Position numbers and translations under genes: made by a program
Shown here: positions 25,293 to 34,379 of the stretch, piece after piece
Numbering within the stretch: position 1 is the stretch's first letter
How the letters are laid out: each line of letters begins with the position of its first letter
Source: an uncultured Porphyromonas sp.
GTDB lineage: Bacteria; Bacteroidota; Bacteroidia; Bacteroidales; Porphyromonadaceae
DNA: 64,000 nucleotides
Direction: 5' to 3'
Assembly: GCF_938039215.1 (NCBI RefSeq)
Contig: NZ_CALHVI010000020.1
Coordinates: forward strand, 1 to 64,000
The notes under the pieces: model-generated
Databases searched by the model: none
What the model was told of the DNA's origin: nothing
What the model saw: only the letters and a program-made list of their open reading frames with translations

Positions 25293-26165
25293 CTACTCTC
25301 GGACCGGAGCTGCCCAGAGGAGCTTCTTGCGCAGGGTGTCGGTGAAGGAGTAGTCGTCCAGATGCAGCAGGCGAAGCGTATTCATCGACTTACGTATGCG
25401 GATACCTACACCGCAGGGGAGGATCTTCGTCTGCCCGTCTAGTACGATGAGGAAGGTATTGTTACGAGCCGATACGGTGAGTTCGATCGTCTGCTCCTCG
25501 GGGAGTACCAGCGGACGCATCGTGAGCGAATGCGGAGCGATCGGAGTGATGAGCATGGCGCGCGTCTGGGGCATCATCAAGGGGCCGTAGGCGCTGAGCG
25601 AATAGGCCGTCGATCCCGAGGGCGTAGAGATCACCAGACCGTCACACTCGTAGTTGGCGAGCTCCTTCCCCTCCAGACGAGTGTGAAGCGTGATCATAGA
25701 GCCTGTCTCACGCTTGAGGAGAGCGATGTCATTGAGCACTTCTCCGTAGTGCGTCCCATCGACTTCGACGGAGAGGAGCATACGTTCCTCCGTCGTGTAG
25801 TTCCCTTCGAAGAGTCGCTCGATCAGCGGTAGCGCCTCTTGGATACTACGATCGTTGAGGAAGCCCAAGCGTCCCATGTTGAGCCCGAGGATCGGTGTGC
25901 CTTCGGCGAAGACTCTACGTGCCGCCCTGAGGAGCGTACCATCGCCCCCGAGACTGATGACGAAGTCCATATCCAGAGGACTGAAGTCTGAAGGGATGTA
26001 GCCCGCTATCTTGGGGTGAAGACCGAAGTCCTCAGCGAGCGTCTGACGAAACGCTCGGTCACACCAGAGGCTGACATCAGGGCGATCGAGAAGGGAGAGA
26101 AGCTGGGTGAGGGGCTCGGCATGAGCGGCTAGATTAGGCGAGGCGATGAGCGCAATCTTATACAT
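25293..26165 (-). CDS. nadK: NAD kinase
   Basis: Phosphorylates NAD to NADP in the cytoplasm; 290 residues. The diagnostic motif GGDGT is at 73-77 (ISLGGDGTLLRAA). Further family features are LGLNMGRLGFL, LNDIALLKR for substrate binding, and CDGLVISTPSGSTAYSLSAYGP. The start codon is the only ATG before the strand KIALIASP. It is divergent from pdxJ, whose promoter lies in the shared 110-bp spacer, and ends at the terminator shared with rpsO. Confidence 0.95.
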   Translation of the reverse strand: MYKIALIASPNLAAHAEPLTQLLSLLDRPDVSLWCDRAFRQTLAEDFGLHPKIAGYIPSDFSPLDMDFVISLGGDGTLLRAARRVFAEGTPILGLNMGRLGFLNDRSIQEALPLIERLFEGNYTTEERMLLSVEVDGTHYGEVLNDIALLKRETGSMITLHTRLEGKELANYECDGLVISTPSGSTAYSLSAYGPLMMPQTRAMLITPIAPHSLTMRPLVLPEEQTIELTVSARNNTFLIVLDGQTKILPCGVGIRIRKSMNTLRLLHLDDYSFTDTLRKKLLWAAPVRE

Positions 26166-26213
26166 ATAGCGGTGTAGACCTGCGTTAGTTATCGTAGGTA
26201 GGTCAAATAAACT

Positions 26214-26221
26214 TACCTTTG
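26214..26221 (+). promoter_or_regulatory. -7 box TACCTTTG for the pdxJ-exb operon
   Basis: An exact TAnnTTTG match 55 bp upstream of the pdxJ ATG at 26276. Confidence 0.5.
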
Positions 26222-26275
26222 CATCATTAGGTGTATATTTATACTCCTAGGTACAAATGTATAAAAGATCGACGT

Positions 26276-26995
26276 ATGACTCAACTGAGTGTCAATGTAA
26301 ATAAGATCGCCACTCTACGCAATGCTCGTGGAGGGAATGTCCCCAACCTTGTCCAAGTAGCCCTCGACTGTGAGCGCTTCGGAGCACAGGGGATCACGGT
26401 ACATCCCCGACCAGACGAGCGCCACATACGCTACCAAGATGTCTACGACCTGAAGCAGGTTCTCTCGACAGAATTCAATATCGAGGGGAATCCTATCCCC
26501 TCCTTCATGGAGCTCGTAGGACGAGTGCGCCCGCATCAGGTGACCTTGGTCCCCGACGCGCCCGATGCTCTGACGAGTAGTGCAGGCTGGGATGTCGCTA
26601 CAAACCGCTCCTTCCTCACCGAGATCCTCACTCAGCTGAAGGAGTGGGGCATCCGTACCTCGATCTTCGTCGGTACTGATCTTAGGAACCTCGAAGAAGC
26701 AGCAGCTATTGGCACGGACCGTGTCGAGCTCTATACCGAGCCCTATGCCGCCCTCTATGCCGAAGACCGAGAGCGGGCGATCGCTCCCTTCGTCCAAGCG
26801 GCCGAGCATGCCCTTAGCCTCGGGCTGGAGCTCAACGCTGGGCATGACCTCAGCCTTGAGAACCTCGCCTTCTTCTCTTCCTCGATCCCTCGCCTTTCGG
26901 AGGTATCTATCGGGCATGCCCTCATCTCCGATGCCCTCTACCTCGGGCTGGAAGAGACGATACGGCGCTACCGCTCGTGCCTTCACCAAGACTAG
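26276..26995 (+). CDS. pdxJ: pyridoxine 5'-phosphate synthase (PdxJ)
   Basis: Catalyses ring closure to pyridoxine phosphate in the DXP-dependent vitamin B6 route; 239 residues, TIM barrel. The features are [18 protein letters not shown] at the start, [16 protein letters not shown] with the conserved His and Arg, EFNIEGNP, and [13 protein letters not shown] with the late active-site His. The start at 26276 was chosen because the family begins with the MTxLSVNxNKIA pattern; the upstream ATG at 26231 adds unrelated residues. It heads the operon with exbB, exbD, tonB-like and DJ-1-like genes. Confidence 0.94.
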   Translation: MTQLSVNVNKIATLRNARGGNVPNLVQVALDCERFGAQGITVHPRPDERHIRYQDVYDLKQVLSTEFNIEGNPIPSFMELVGRVRPHQVTLVPDAPDALTSSAGWDVATNRSFLTEILTQLKEWGIRTSIFVGTDLRNLEEAAAIGTDRVELYTEPYAALYAEDRERAIAPFVQAAEHALSLGLELNAGHDLSLENLAFFSSSIPRLSEVSIGHALISDALYLGLEETIRRYRSCLHQD

Positions 26996-27031
26996 CATAT
27001 CAACAACCATTAATTATCGATAACAAAACAC

Positions 27032-27712
27032 GTGGATACTACTGCAACGGCTTCTCTAGCCCAGACTTTGGCTGATACAGCACCTCAAGCTTCTCTTTCG
27101 ATCCTTGACCTAGCCACCAAGGGCGGATGGATCATGATTGTCCTCCTAGCGCTATCACTCCTCGGGGTCTATATCTTCGTCTCTAAGTATCTTCAGCTCC
27201 GTGCTGCTGGACGTGAGGATAAGTACTTCGTCGAGCGCATCAAGGACTATGTCCTCGAGGGCAAGACTCCCTCCGCAATCAAGCTCTGTGAAGACACGAA
27301 TACGCCCTACGCTCGCATGATCCGCAAGGGGCTTACACGCATTGGCCGTCCGATGTCGGATGTACTGGTCATCGTAGAGAACGTTGGGAATATCGAGATT
27401 GGTCGCCTTGAGAAGGGCCTTCCTCTTCTGGCTACTGTCGCTGCTGGTGCGCCTATGATTGGCTTCCTTGGGACGGTGACGGGGATGGTCCGTGCCTTCT
27501 ATGATATGGCTAACGCTGGCTCGGGCGGGGTGGACGTTGCCCTGCTCTCCAATGGGATCTACGAAGCTCTTGTCACCACCGTCGGGGGGCTCATCGTCGG
27601 GATCATCGCCCTCTTCGCTTACAACTACCTCGTCGCTGAGCTGGATAAGGTCGGAGGCAAGATGGAGGCCAAGACGATGGAGTTCATGGACATGCTCAAC
27701 GAAGTGCACTAG
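27032..27712 (+). CDS. exbB: ExbB/TolQ/MotA-type proton channel protein
   Basis: An inner-membrane proton channel subunit that powers TonB; 226 residues from a GTG start. There are three membrane segments: about 33-52 (GWIMIVLLALSLLGVYIF), about 130-150 (the conserved LPLLATVAAGAPMIGFLGTVTGMV), and about 175-200 (TTVGGLIVGIIALFAYNYLV). The GTG was taken because no ATG precedes the first helix. Together with the next two genes it forms a complete energy-transduction module that can drive receptors such as the one at 2842-4992. Confidence 0.92.
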   Translation: MDTTATASLAQTLADTAPQASLSILDLATKGGWIMIVLLALSLLGVYIFVSKYLQLRAAGREDKYFVERIKDYVLEGKTPSAIKLCEDTNTPYARMIRKGLTRIGRPMSDVLVIVENVGNIEIGRLEKGLPLLATVAAGAPMIGFLGTVTGMVRAFYDMANAGSGGVDVALLSNGIYEALVTTVGGLIVGIIALFAYNYLVAELDKVGGKMEAKTMEFMDMLNEVH

Positions 27713-27745
27713 GCGCTCCGCTCTCCCACTTATCGTTGAAGTCGT

Positions 27746-28177
27746 ATGGCACTTAAGCGCAAGACCAAAATCGCCGATACTTTTAGCATGGCATCGATGA
27801 CGGATGTCATCTTCCTGCTTCTGATCTTCTTCCTCGTGACCAGCACGATCATCGTGCCCAATACGATCAAGGTCACCCTTCCCAGCTCTGCTCCTCAGTC
27901 GGCACCGGAGACTCCTTCGGTGCGGATCACGCTGACTCCCGACCTGCGCTACTATATGTCTATTGACCGCAGCGCACCTGTCGAACTGACGCAGGAAGCT
28001 CTTCGGGAGCAGCTAGGCATCTTCGCCGCTGAGCATCCCGAGACCTTCGTCTCGATCCAAGCGGATGAGCAAGTCCCCTACAAGGAAGTCGTCGCAGTGA
28101 TCAACGCTGCCGCGCGAGCTTCCCTCAAGGTCGTCTTGGCCACACGGGCGGAGACCGATCCTACCCCAGCTCTGTAA
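27746..28177 (+). CDS. exbD: ExbD/TolR-type protein
   Basis: Partner of ExbB; 143 residues. A single N-terminal membrane helix carries the conserved Asp of the proton path (SMASMTDVIFLLLIFFLVTS, in which the Asp of MTDV is that residue), followed by a periplasmic domain with YKEVVAVINAAARA. It starts 33 bp after exbB and ends 3 bp before the next gene. The charged N-terminus (KRKTKI) is usual. Confidence 0.92.
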   Translation: MALKRKTKIADTFSMASMTDVIFLLLIFFLVTSTIIVPNTIKVTLPSSAPQSAPETPSVRITLTPDLRYYMSIDRSAPVELTQEALREQLGIFAAEHPETFVSIQADEQVPYKEVVAVINAAARASLKVVLATRAETDPTPAL

Positions 28178-28180
28178 GTC

Positions 28181-29044
28181 ATGGCGCAGATCGAACCATC
28201 AGCTCCTCAGCGTCAAGCGATCGCCATCGCTTCGGCAGTGCTCTTCCACGTCGGGCTACTTCTGCTCCTTTGGGTGCTGAAGTTAAGCTCTGAGCGTCCC
28301 GTGCCCAAGCCGACGGAGGTACTCATCGCTGTGAACGTGGGGAATGTCGCCTCCGCTTCGGGGACCGTTGAGCCTGGGGGCACGCCGGATGTCACGGAGC
28401 CTGCCCCCGAGGTGCAAGCGCCGCCGAAGCCTTCGCCTCAGCCTGCCCAGCCTGCGATGACGCTGCCCGAGACGACTCCGAAGCGTGCTCGCACCCGAGT
28501 GGCGGATCAGCCCCTTCAGACGCAGCAGCATGAGAAGAGCCTTCAGCTCGAGGCTGCCCGTCGGGCGGAAGCTGAGCGCCAAGCCAAGGCCAAGGCCGAA
28601 GCTGCGCAGCGGGCTGCCGAAGCGCTTGCTGCTCAGCGTCGGGCGCAGAGCCAGCAGATTGGCAATTCGGTGGCTGGAGCCTTCGGCAAGCAGGCGGGCC
28701 AATCGGGGAGCCAAGGCACAGCGGCTTCGGGCGCTGGCAACCAAGGCGACCCCAACGGGAGTCCTTCGAGCTATGCTCTTGCAGGGCGCAAGATCATCAG
28801 CAACGGCGGCGCTCTTGTAGCTCCCCAGGTGCAGCGTGCTGTCGAGGGGAATGTTCGTGTGCGGATCATCGTCGATGGGAGCGGCTCAGTAATTCGTGCC
28901 ACCATCGCCCCCGGCACCAATATCGCAGACCCTACTGTCCGCCAAGCAGCCTTGGAGGCGGCCCGCAAGACGCGCTTTAACGCCGTCCCCGGCTCGGACG
29001 AACAGGAAGGGACCATCACCTACCACTTCAAGATACGAGCTTAG
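28181..29044 (+). CDS. tonB: TonB-like energy transducer
   Basis: A 287-residue protein with one N-terminal membrane helix (about 14-34). A long Pro/Ala/Gln/Lys-rich periplasmic linker follows (about 65-190, including an alanine-rich helical stretch of AEAERQAKAKAEAAQ type). The compact C-terminal domain (about 200-287, GRKIISNGG and VRIIVDGSGSVIRATIAPGT) ends TITYHFKIRA. The order exbB-exbD-tonB makes the assignment firm as a TonB/TolA-class transducer, though the C-terminal domain could also be TolA-like. It couples the proton channel to outer-membrane proteins. Confidence 0.85.
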   Translation: MAQIEPSAPQRQAIAIASAVLFHVGLLLLLWVLKLSSERPVPKPTEVLIAVNVGNVASASGTVEPGGTPDVTEPAPEVQAPPKPSPQPAQPAMTLPETTPKRARTRVADQPLQTQQHEKSLQLEAARRAEAERQAKAKAEAAQRAAEALAAQRRAQSQQIGNSVAGAFGKQAGQSGSQGTAASGAGNQGDPNGSPSSYALAGRKIISNGGALVAPQVQRAVEGNVRVRIIVDGSGSVIRATIAPGTNIADPTVRQAALEAARKTRFNAVPGSDEQEGTITYHFKIRA

Positions 29045-29074
29045 GCTCATCACCATCTACTTATCCGTATCCCT

Positions 29075-29629
29075 ATGTCTCAGAATGTGTACGTCTTCCT
29101 CGCAGAAGGCTTTGAAGAGATGGAGGCCATTGGGACAATCGACCTCCTTCGTCGTGCTGGTTTGTCCACGCACATTGTCGCTGTCGGGATCGAGCCTCAC
29201 GTACGGGGGGCTCACGGGGTCGCCATCGAGGCGGATCTCTCCATCAGCGAAGTGTACAGCGCCGACGCTATCGCCTTGGTCTTGCCGGGCGGACTTCCTG
29301 GGGTGACTAACCTCGAAGGTTCTCAGCGTCTCTCACAGCTCATCCACGAGGTGAGCCACGACGGCAAGCTCCTTGCGGCCATCTGCGCTGCACCCTCGGT
29401 CTTCGGCAAGGCGGGCTTGCTCGAAGGCAAGGAAGCCATTGCTTACCCAGGCTTCGAAGGCAACCTACAAGGGGCGACCGTCTCGTCGGCTCCCGTGGTC
29501 AAGAGTGGGAACATCATCACGGCCAAGGCCGCAGGTTACACCTTTGACTTTGCGCTTGCGATAATCGAAGAGCTCCGAGGCAAGGCCAAGGCGGACGAAG
29601 TCGCATCTGCGATCGTCTACGCACGCTAA
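29075..29629 (+). CDS. DJ-1/YajL family protein
   Basis: A 184-residue cytoplasmic protein of the DJ-1/PfpI superfamily. The nucleophile elbow is AAICAAPSVFG with Cys104; the partner acid lies in EGFEEMEAIG near residue 15. PGGLPGVTNL and the C-terminal TFDFALAIIEELRG are typical. Family members act as chaperones or glyoxalase/deglycase-like enzymes in oxidative or carbonyl stress. It is the last gene of the pdxJ-exb operon, 30 bp after tonB. Confidence 0.9.
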   Translation: MSQNVYVFLAEGFEEMEAIGTIDLLRRAGLSTHIVAVGIEPHVRGAHGVAIEADLSISEVYSADAIALVLPGGLPGVTNLEGSQRLSQLIHEVSHDGKLLAAICAAPSVFGKAGLLEGKEAIAYPGFEGNLQGATVSSAPVVKSGNIITAKAAGYTFDFALAIIEELRGKAKADEVASAIVYAR

Positions 29630-29670
29630 GCCGTCTCCGTCCCTTCCCCACATTAATTTCTCTCTCAAAG

Positions 29671-29707
29671 AAGGAAGCTTGTCCCTCGGGGCGAGCTTCC
29701 TTTTTTT
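29671..29707 (+). terminator. terminator of the pdxJ-exb operon
   Basis: The stem AAGGAAGCTtGtCCC/GGGcGAGCTTCC is followed by seven T residues. A classic intrinsic terminator. Confidence 0.9.
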
Positions 29708-29944
29708 ATCTCCCGTCCCCCTGTGCTCGCGCTCTTCGTCCTTATCGCCTCCCTCTGTTCTCCTCCTTCGGCCCTAAGAAAGGGGGCTGTCACACCCCCA
29801 AGCGGACTATTCCCTTTGCCTGTCAATCTACCCCTCCTCAGCACCCGCATTCCCAGCGGGTTTTGGGAGGGGTAAAATTTCCGTATATAAGAAAATTTAT
29901 TTCCGCATATGCGGAAATTTATTTTCGTGCGCACATATAATCGG

Positions 29945-30008
29945 GAAAACGAAATGTAGTGACGGAGGAAAACGAAATGTAGTGACGGAGGAAAACGAAA
30001 TGAGGTAG
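29945..30008. repeat. left prophage end, three 23-bp direct repeats
   Basis: Units beginning GAAAACGAAATG start at 29945, 29968 and 29991; the first two are identical over 23 bp and the third diverges after 14 bp. The 13-bp core recurs in inverted orientation at the right end. These are candidate transposase A binding sites. Confidence 0.6.
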
Positions 30009-30024
30009 AAAACCTCCGTAAATT

Positions 30025-30063
30025 AATTGGCAGCATCTGGTCTAACCATTGATGCTGCCAATT
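30025..30063 (-). terminator. terminator of the leftward phage structural operon
   Basis: A perfect 13-bp stem AATTGGCAGCATC/GATGCTGCCAATT, 12 bp after the stop of the last tail gene, followed on the minus strand by an AT-rich tract. Confidence 0.8.
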
Positions 30064-30075
30064 GCATTATGCCTA

Positions 30076-31155
30076 CTAGGCGGAAAACACGAGGATATTG
30101 AACGGCCTGAGTAAGCTATCTCTTGGAGATCCTGTCGTGATAGTAATGTGAGTTACGTCTCGATCTCTGTTATAGGTAACAGACGTGGAAGCATTGCCTA
30201 GCGAACCTCCAATCTCAAAGTCATTGGTTGATGTGTACACGATGACATCACGTGCGAACTTATGGCTGATGTCAAAGTGAACAGAGCCACCTTGAATGCG
30301 AGAAGGAGCTGTGACAAACACACCCATCTTATACAATGCAGACGGGTTAGCTAGGTCTCCTGGAGACGATGTGAACTCTAAACTAAGGATACCAATCACT
30401 TGCCCGGGCGTAGAAGACCAATCATGCGCCTGCAGCGATGGCGTAGGCTTACTGATCACTCTACGGGCGAGGCGAATCCCCTCAGAAGTCACGAGCTCTT
30501 GTACAAAACCGATCTCCTCTGCATCCCCGTTGGCAAGGCGGTTAGCTGTGAGTGTCGCCCCTACAAGTTGCGTCTTAGGTAGTGGTAGCTGGCTGTCTTG
30601 GTATCCATTGAGCTGACCTGAGAGCAGGATCATGCTCCCCAAAGGTGGGACTTGAGTGCCCGTAAGAACTGCCCGACTAGACGCATCAGCATACATGGTA
30701 TAGGACTTACGAGAGAGCTCGTAAAGATTAGCCGTGTCAGCCGTGTGTACGACACCGGCCGAACGGGACTGTACTGTGCCAATGCTACCCGATGAACCAA
30801 GGGGCATTACATGGGCGACCCTTATGGTACGTGCTCCCTTATATACATCGCCCTGGACTTTGATATCAGAGGCTGTCTCACGTATGACCACGCTGTAGTC
30901 CTTACCAGCTTGTATGTCAATAGTCAGGGTTGCGACCTCGAGGATCTCGCCTCTATAGAGAAGCGACCCAGTCTCCGTTTTTGTTGGGGACTTGACAATT
31001 ATGGGGCGATTTGACTTTGGCCCGTCAATGATCCCCACCAACTCCTGGAGCTGGAGTATCTGTCCTTGGATGAAAGACAGAGTCTCTGTTGACAGGGGAT
31101 ACTGCCCCGACTTCCCAGCGCTATTAGTTGCTGTAGTGTAGTTTGCTCGGTTCAT
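30076..31155 (-). CDS. putative phage tail fibre or distal baseplate protein
   Basis: A 359-residue protein and the last gene of the leftward tail operon, where Mu-like phages carry fibre genes. It begins with a short helical part (SFIQGQILQLQELVGIID) and continues as a beta-rich body with many Thr, Ser and Gly, with no recognised catalytic motif. The assignment rests on position and composition only. A terminator follows directly. It could instead be a baseplate wedge or adhesin subunit. Confidence 0.5.
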   Translation of the reverse strand: MNRANYTTATNSAGKSGQYPLSTETLSFIQGQILQLQELVGIIDGPKSNRPIIVKSPTKTETGSLLYRGEILEVATLTIDIQAGKDYSVVIRETASDIKVQGDVYKGARTIRVAHVMPLGSSGSIGTVQSRSAGVVHTADTANLYELSRKSYTMYADASSRAVLTGTQVPPLGSMILLSGQLNGYQDSQLPLPKTQLVGATLTANRLANGDAEEIGFVQELVTSEGIRLARRVISKPTPSLQAHDWSSTPGQVIGILSLEFTSSPGDLANPSALYKMGVFVTAPSRIQGGSVHFDISHKFARDVIVYTSTNDFEIGGSLGNASTSVTYNRDRDVTHITITTGSPRDSLLRPFNILVFSA

Positions 31156-31172
31156 GTTTGAAAGGGGATTAA

Positions 31173-31658
31173 TTATCGATTAATCGAGACGTATTGAGGA
31201 TGCTTGGTTGGCAACTTATATCTATTGATCAGCCATTGAACCTCGGACAGTTTGGAGTCGAATACGTCTTGGGGGATGCACACCAAGAAGCTCGTCGAGT
31301 CTGCTCCGTCTCTTTCCGATCTTGTGATCAATGATGTCTCCGATGGAGGGAGAGCGATGGGCACAGGGGTGCCCGAGGCTGACTCTGTCACTGCAAATGG
31401 CACTCTACCCGTTGGAGTCAAGTCTTCAATGCGATAATGGATACCCAGAGAGGACGGATATTGCTCCTCGAGCATCCCCAGTAGCGAGCAAACTTGTCCG
31501 TTATGCTTGAGCTTATATCGGTCTTGCTCGAGATCCTGCAGTGATCTGGCATGCAACTGCCGTAGAGGAGCTGATGCTGCGCCGAGCAGAGCCAAGATAA
31601 GAGGCTTGCGTAAGAAGAAGGGCAGAGCATCCTTAAGGACATCGCTCCAGTCAACCAT
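31173..31658 (-). CDS. phage baseplate/tail protein (gp48-like position)
   Basis: A 161-residue protein directly after the baseplate J-like gene, overlapping it (31658 versus 31669 leaves an 11-bp spacer), which is the place of gp48/gpI in Mu. It starts MVDWSDVLKDALPFFLRKP and contains a Glu/Leu-rich segment followed by beta strands. The frame is open upstream to 31775 inside the preceding gene; 31658 was chosen to avoid a long overlap. No family is recognised. Confidence 0.55.
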   Translation of the reverse strand: MVDWSDVLKDALPFFLRKPLILALLGAASAPLRQLHARSLQDLEQDRYKLKHNGQVCSLLGMLEEQYPSSLGIHYRIEDLTPTGRVPFAVTESASGTPVPIALPPSETSLITRSERDGADSTSFLVCIPQDVFDSKLSEVQWLINRYKLPTKHPQYVSINR

Positions 31659-31668
31659 GCTAGTATTG

Positions 31669-32538
31669 TTAGATTGAATTGAACGGCTCATATGGCTTGT
31701 AGGCAATGGAGAGCGACCTGATCTTATAATACCCAGACGACGGGCGGTGGAAGCCTGTAAATTCCTTCCAATCATCCTCCCCAGAGGCGGAGGATGATGC
31801 CGATGTGACTACGCTTGACTCAACTCCTGCGACTCGTGAAAGAGCTACGACCAGATCAGAGGGTCTAAACACCCCATCGAATGGTAATGATGTGGTGTTG
31901 CGCTCTACGACCTTGCGTATCTCCCTCTGCCTATCCTGAGATGGAAGACCTGAGTCAAGCAGAAGAGATGGCTGCATGTATATCTCTAGGCTCAAATCAA
32001 GATCGTCACCAGGTGCTGAAATGACACGCACAGCTACTCCCGCATCCTTGATTTGGGCAATATATGACCTAATGCCACTGAGCACACTCTCGGATAGGAC
32101 CACTGGTGCTCCTGTCTCATCTACCCCAGCGACCTTGAGATAGACGGTGTCTTGATACTCGCTAGCTACAGCGTAGCGTACAATATGAGCTCTAGCTAGA
32201 TCATCATCACTAGCTCCAGCTGTATCGAACTCATCCGAATAGGGCTTGAGACTAAACCCATGCAGGTAAGACTTAGCACGATTGGAGTACCAAAACAGCG
32301 TGTGAGGCTCCGATGCGGCTATGAGGTCTATCACCTCTTTCCGGTGGTCGTCGTAGATTGTCTCTAGCTTAGCAATGCCAGCGGAAAAAGACCAGAAGAG
32401 GAGGCTCTCGATGGAAACTTTGGAGAACTGTTCATCATAAGTCTTACCGGGAGTTAGACCATAAGCCTTAACAACATCCTCATTTGCTCCGAAAGCCTCT
32501 GTCATCAATCGCCTGATGTCTGCAATATTTCGTGCCAT
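31669..32538 (-). CDS. baseplate J-like protein (Mu gp47 type)
   Basis: A baseplate wedge protein of 289 residues. The middle part, VYLKVAGVDETGAPVVLSESVLSGIRSYIAQ, resembles the baseplate J core with its repeated beta-strand and helix elements, and VRVISAPGDDLDLSLEIYMQP is also typical. It follows the gp46/gp25-like gene as in Mu-like phages. The C-terminal end has a Ser-rich stretch. Confidence 0.7.
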   Translation of the reverse strand: MARNIADIRRLMTEAFGANEDVVKAYGLTPGKTYDEQFSKVSIESLLFWSFSAGIAKLETIYDDHRKEVIDLIAASEPHTLFWYSNRAKSYLHGFSLKPYSDEFDTAGASDDDLARAHIVRYAVASEYQDTVYLKVAGVDETGAPVVLSESVLSGIRSYIAQIKDAGVAVRVISAPGDDLDLSLEIYMQPSLLLDSGLPSQDRQREIRKVVERNTTSLPFDGVFRPSDLVVALSRVAGVESSVVTSASSSASGEDDWKEFTGFHRPSSGYYKIRSLSIAYKPYEPFNSI

Positions 32539-32549
32539 AGTGTAGTCGT

Positions 32550-32834
32550 TTAGTCGGTGAATGAGATTAGGTAGCCATCATTGGTTAAGCTGACCCTATC
32601 GACGGGAAGGAGGCAAAAGCGCATCTGCTTAGCCGCCTCAGTTGGGAACATAGGATCTGGTTGCCCTCCAAGCTTGCGGTAAGCTCGCAGGCCAAGCCGT
32701 GGCCACTCTCCGAAGGTCCCTGGGGAACCAAGGAGAAGGAAAGAAGCGGTCTGCGCCTGAACTTGACCAAGTTGCATGCGACCTGTGCTCAAATCAAGGT
32801 CTCCCGTATCGGATGAAAGTACGATCCCCAGCAT
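32550..32834 (-). CDS. baseplate wedge protein, gp25/gp46-like
   Basis: 94 residues. It starts MLGIVLSSDTGDLDLSTGRM, the common opening of Mu gp46-like (T4 gp25-like) proteins, and ends with a strand pair that includes VDRVSLTNDGYLISF. The role is joining baseplate wedges to the tail tube. It lies between the spike and J-like genes, which is the usual order. Confidence 0.65.
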   Translation of the reverse strand: MLGIVLSSDTGDLDLSTGRMQLGQVQAQTASFLLLGSPGTFGEWPRLGLRAYRKLGGQPDPMFPTEAAKQMRFCLLPVDRVSLTNDGYLISFTD

Positions 32835-32848
32835 CAGTGTATCTATTA

Positions 32849-33400
32849 TTAATGTTTGACGTTAGCATCCTCATAGTCGCTTGGCTTGCTCGCTCGTAGC
32901 CTTGTGCTTGACCAAGAGGCTATAGCCCCCTTAAGTGCTGCACCACCATCATTAGGCACCGGTGACCACCTTGCCAGAGCCTGCTTAAGTGAATTAAGAT
33001 CAGATTCAATGGCGTTGAGCCGATCGGTCAGTCCATCTATGTTGACTAAGCCTCCCAACTTACCTCCATTGAAGATGAAGCCCTCGGGAGTGATCTTGAG
33101 TGATTGGTCTCCTATCTTGATGTCAATGCCATCTAACTCATCAGCAAGGAGGACTGCACCAGTGTCCGCCCCATCGACGAGACCCACGATCACAAATGAT
33201 CCGACCTTAGGGAAGAGCGTCATCCCATCCGTACCCTCCTGGTCTCCTTGAAGGTTACAAGCCAAGAGGGGAGCTGATTCATCTAAGGGTTGACAGTCCA
33301 CGGTGCGAGCAGTCTGATCTACGGAAGTAACCTCGCAGGCTTTGAGGTAATGGGTGCTTGCCCCAGAGAGCTGTCGGACGATGTTTGCTATTTGGCTCAT
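32849..33400 (-). CDS. baseplate spike protein, gp45/gpV-like
   Basis: 183 residues. The N-terminal part (to about 100) has the beta-strand pattern of an OB-fold spike base (VDQTARTVDCQPLDE, LFPKVGSFVIVGLVDG). A short strand and linker segment follows, then a coiled segment (INIDGLTDRLNAIESDLNSL type, about 118-140). There is no metal-binding HxH tip, so it may be the spike base with a separate tip or a short spike. It starts one base after the hub gene. Confidence 0.65.
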   Translation of the reverse strand: MSQIANIVRQLSGASTHYLKACEVTSVDQTARTVDCQPLDESAPLLACNLQGDQEGTDGMTLFPKVGSFVIVGLVDGADTGAVLLADELDGIDIKIGDQSLKITPEGFIFNGGKLGGLVNIDGLTDRLNAIESDLNSLKQALARWSPVPNDGGAALKGAIASWSSTRLRASKPSDYEDANVKH

Positions 33401-33401
33401 A

Positions 33402-34376
33402 CTATTCTGCTACTCTATAGCCTAAGGTGACCTCTTGACGGAAGCCCTCAGCCCCATATTTGATGGTTACCTTGCGTGCCTGATAGACACCCATCCGCTT
33501 GCCATCTAAGCGGATGCCAATGTGATCAAGTTTATCGACAAGCCGAGCTCCGAATGTGGTGAGACTACCGGTAAGACCATCCCGTTTTAGGCGGCGAAGC
33601 TCCTGCTCCGCCCACTTGCGCAGCTCCGGCTCACTCTTGTTGTAAGTCGTAACGGTACGTAGCTCCCCATCCTTGTCGCCCAGCTCGATCTTTAGCTTCT
33701 TGCGCCCCTTTCGCCCCTCGGGCATGATCGATACAGCCTTGAGATGGATACGTATAGCATCGGCATGTTGCTCTTTGAGCTGAGTGTCGCTGATGAGATT
33801 AACCCCGGAAGCTATGACCTGTCGAGCATCCTTACCTACCTGATGATCAAAGAGCACTCCGGCATAGAGCACTGCTTGCCCATCCTCGTAGCGGTAAAAG
33901 CTACGTATCCCTTGCTCCTTAAGCTGGCCAAGGAGGCTAGCTACATTGTCCGCCTTCACGCGGTAAGCTCCTAAGTGCTGCTCTCCCATGACTCGTAGAG
34001 GAGACGTGATACCTTGGTCTTTTAGCACCTGCTCCAGAGTGGCAGATCGATAAGCCTTGGGTACGGTTGGGGTAGTCTTGAGTCGATACATCTCATCCTC
34101 ACACTCCAGGACGATAGGTGTCTTGGCGCTGATCTCACGGATATACCCAACAAACGCCAGCTGTAGATCATCGTCATAGCCAAGGTAGACACACACCTTA
34201 TCTCCTCTACGAAGGGGTACGCCCTCCTTGTGATCCCAGAGCATACGCTTGGGTAGGGTGAGCTTGCAGGTATCGGTCAGCTCATCAGTGCTGCGCTGAA
34301 TCTCGCAAGCAGTCAGCTTGTCGATAACCCACTTACGGGCGGAATCGATCTCAACTCTAGCTGTTAGGCGATACAT
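33402..34376 (-). CDS. baseplate hub protein (gpD / Mu gp44-like)
   Basis: A 324-residue late-control-D-like protein. It opens with beta strands (LTARVEIDSARKWVIDKL and CEIQRSTDELTDTCKLTLPK), followed by RRGDKVCVYLGYDDDLQLAFVGYIREIS, the typical hub strand pattern. It ends with KVTIKYGAEGFRQEVTLGYRV. It forms the tail hub that carries the spike encoded next. It is packed between its neighbours with gaps of 1-3 bp. Confidence 0.65.
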   Translation of the reverse strand: MYRLTARVEIDSARKWVIDKLTACEIQRSTDELTDTCKLTLPKRMLWDHKEGVPLRRGDKVCVYLGYDDDLQLAFVGYIREISAKTPIVLECEDEMYRLKTTPTVPKAYRSATLEQVLKDQGITSPLRVMGEQHLGAYRVKADNVASLLGQLKEQGIRSFYRYEDGQAVLYAGVLFDHQVGKDARQVIASGVNLISDTQLKEQHADAIRIHLKAVSIMPEGRKGRKKLKIELGDKDGELRTVTTYNKSEPELRKWAEQELRRLKRDGLTGSLTTFGARLVDKLDHIGIRLDGKRMGVYQARKVTIKYGAEGFRQEVTLGYRVAE

Positions 34377-34379
34377 AGG

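Larger units (their letters stand above)
29708..30075. other. host/prophage junction, left side
   Basis: No gene. It contains a small hairpin CCCGC/GCGGG with a T-run (about 29847-29868), then an AT-rich stretch with the palindrome TTCCGCATATGCGGAA (29901-29916), then three 23-bp direct repeats (29945-30008) taken as the prophage end, and the terminator of the leftmost phage gene (30025-30063). Confidence 0.6.
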
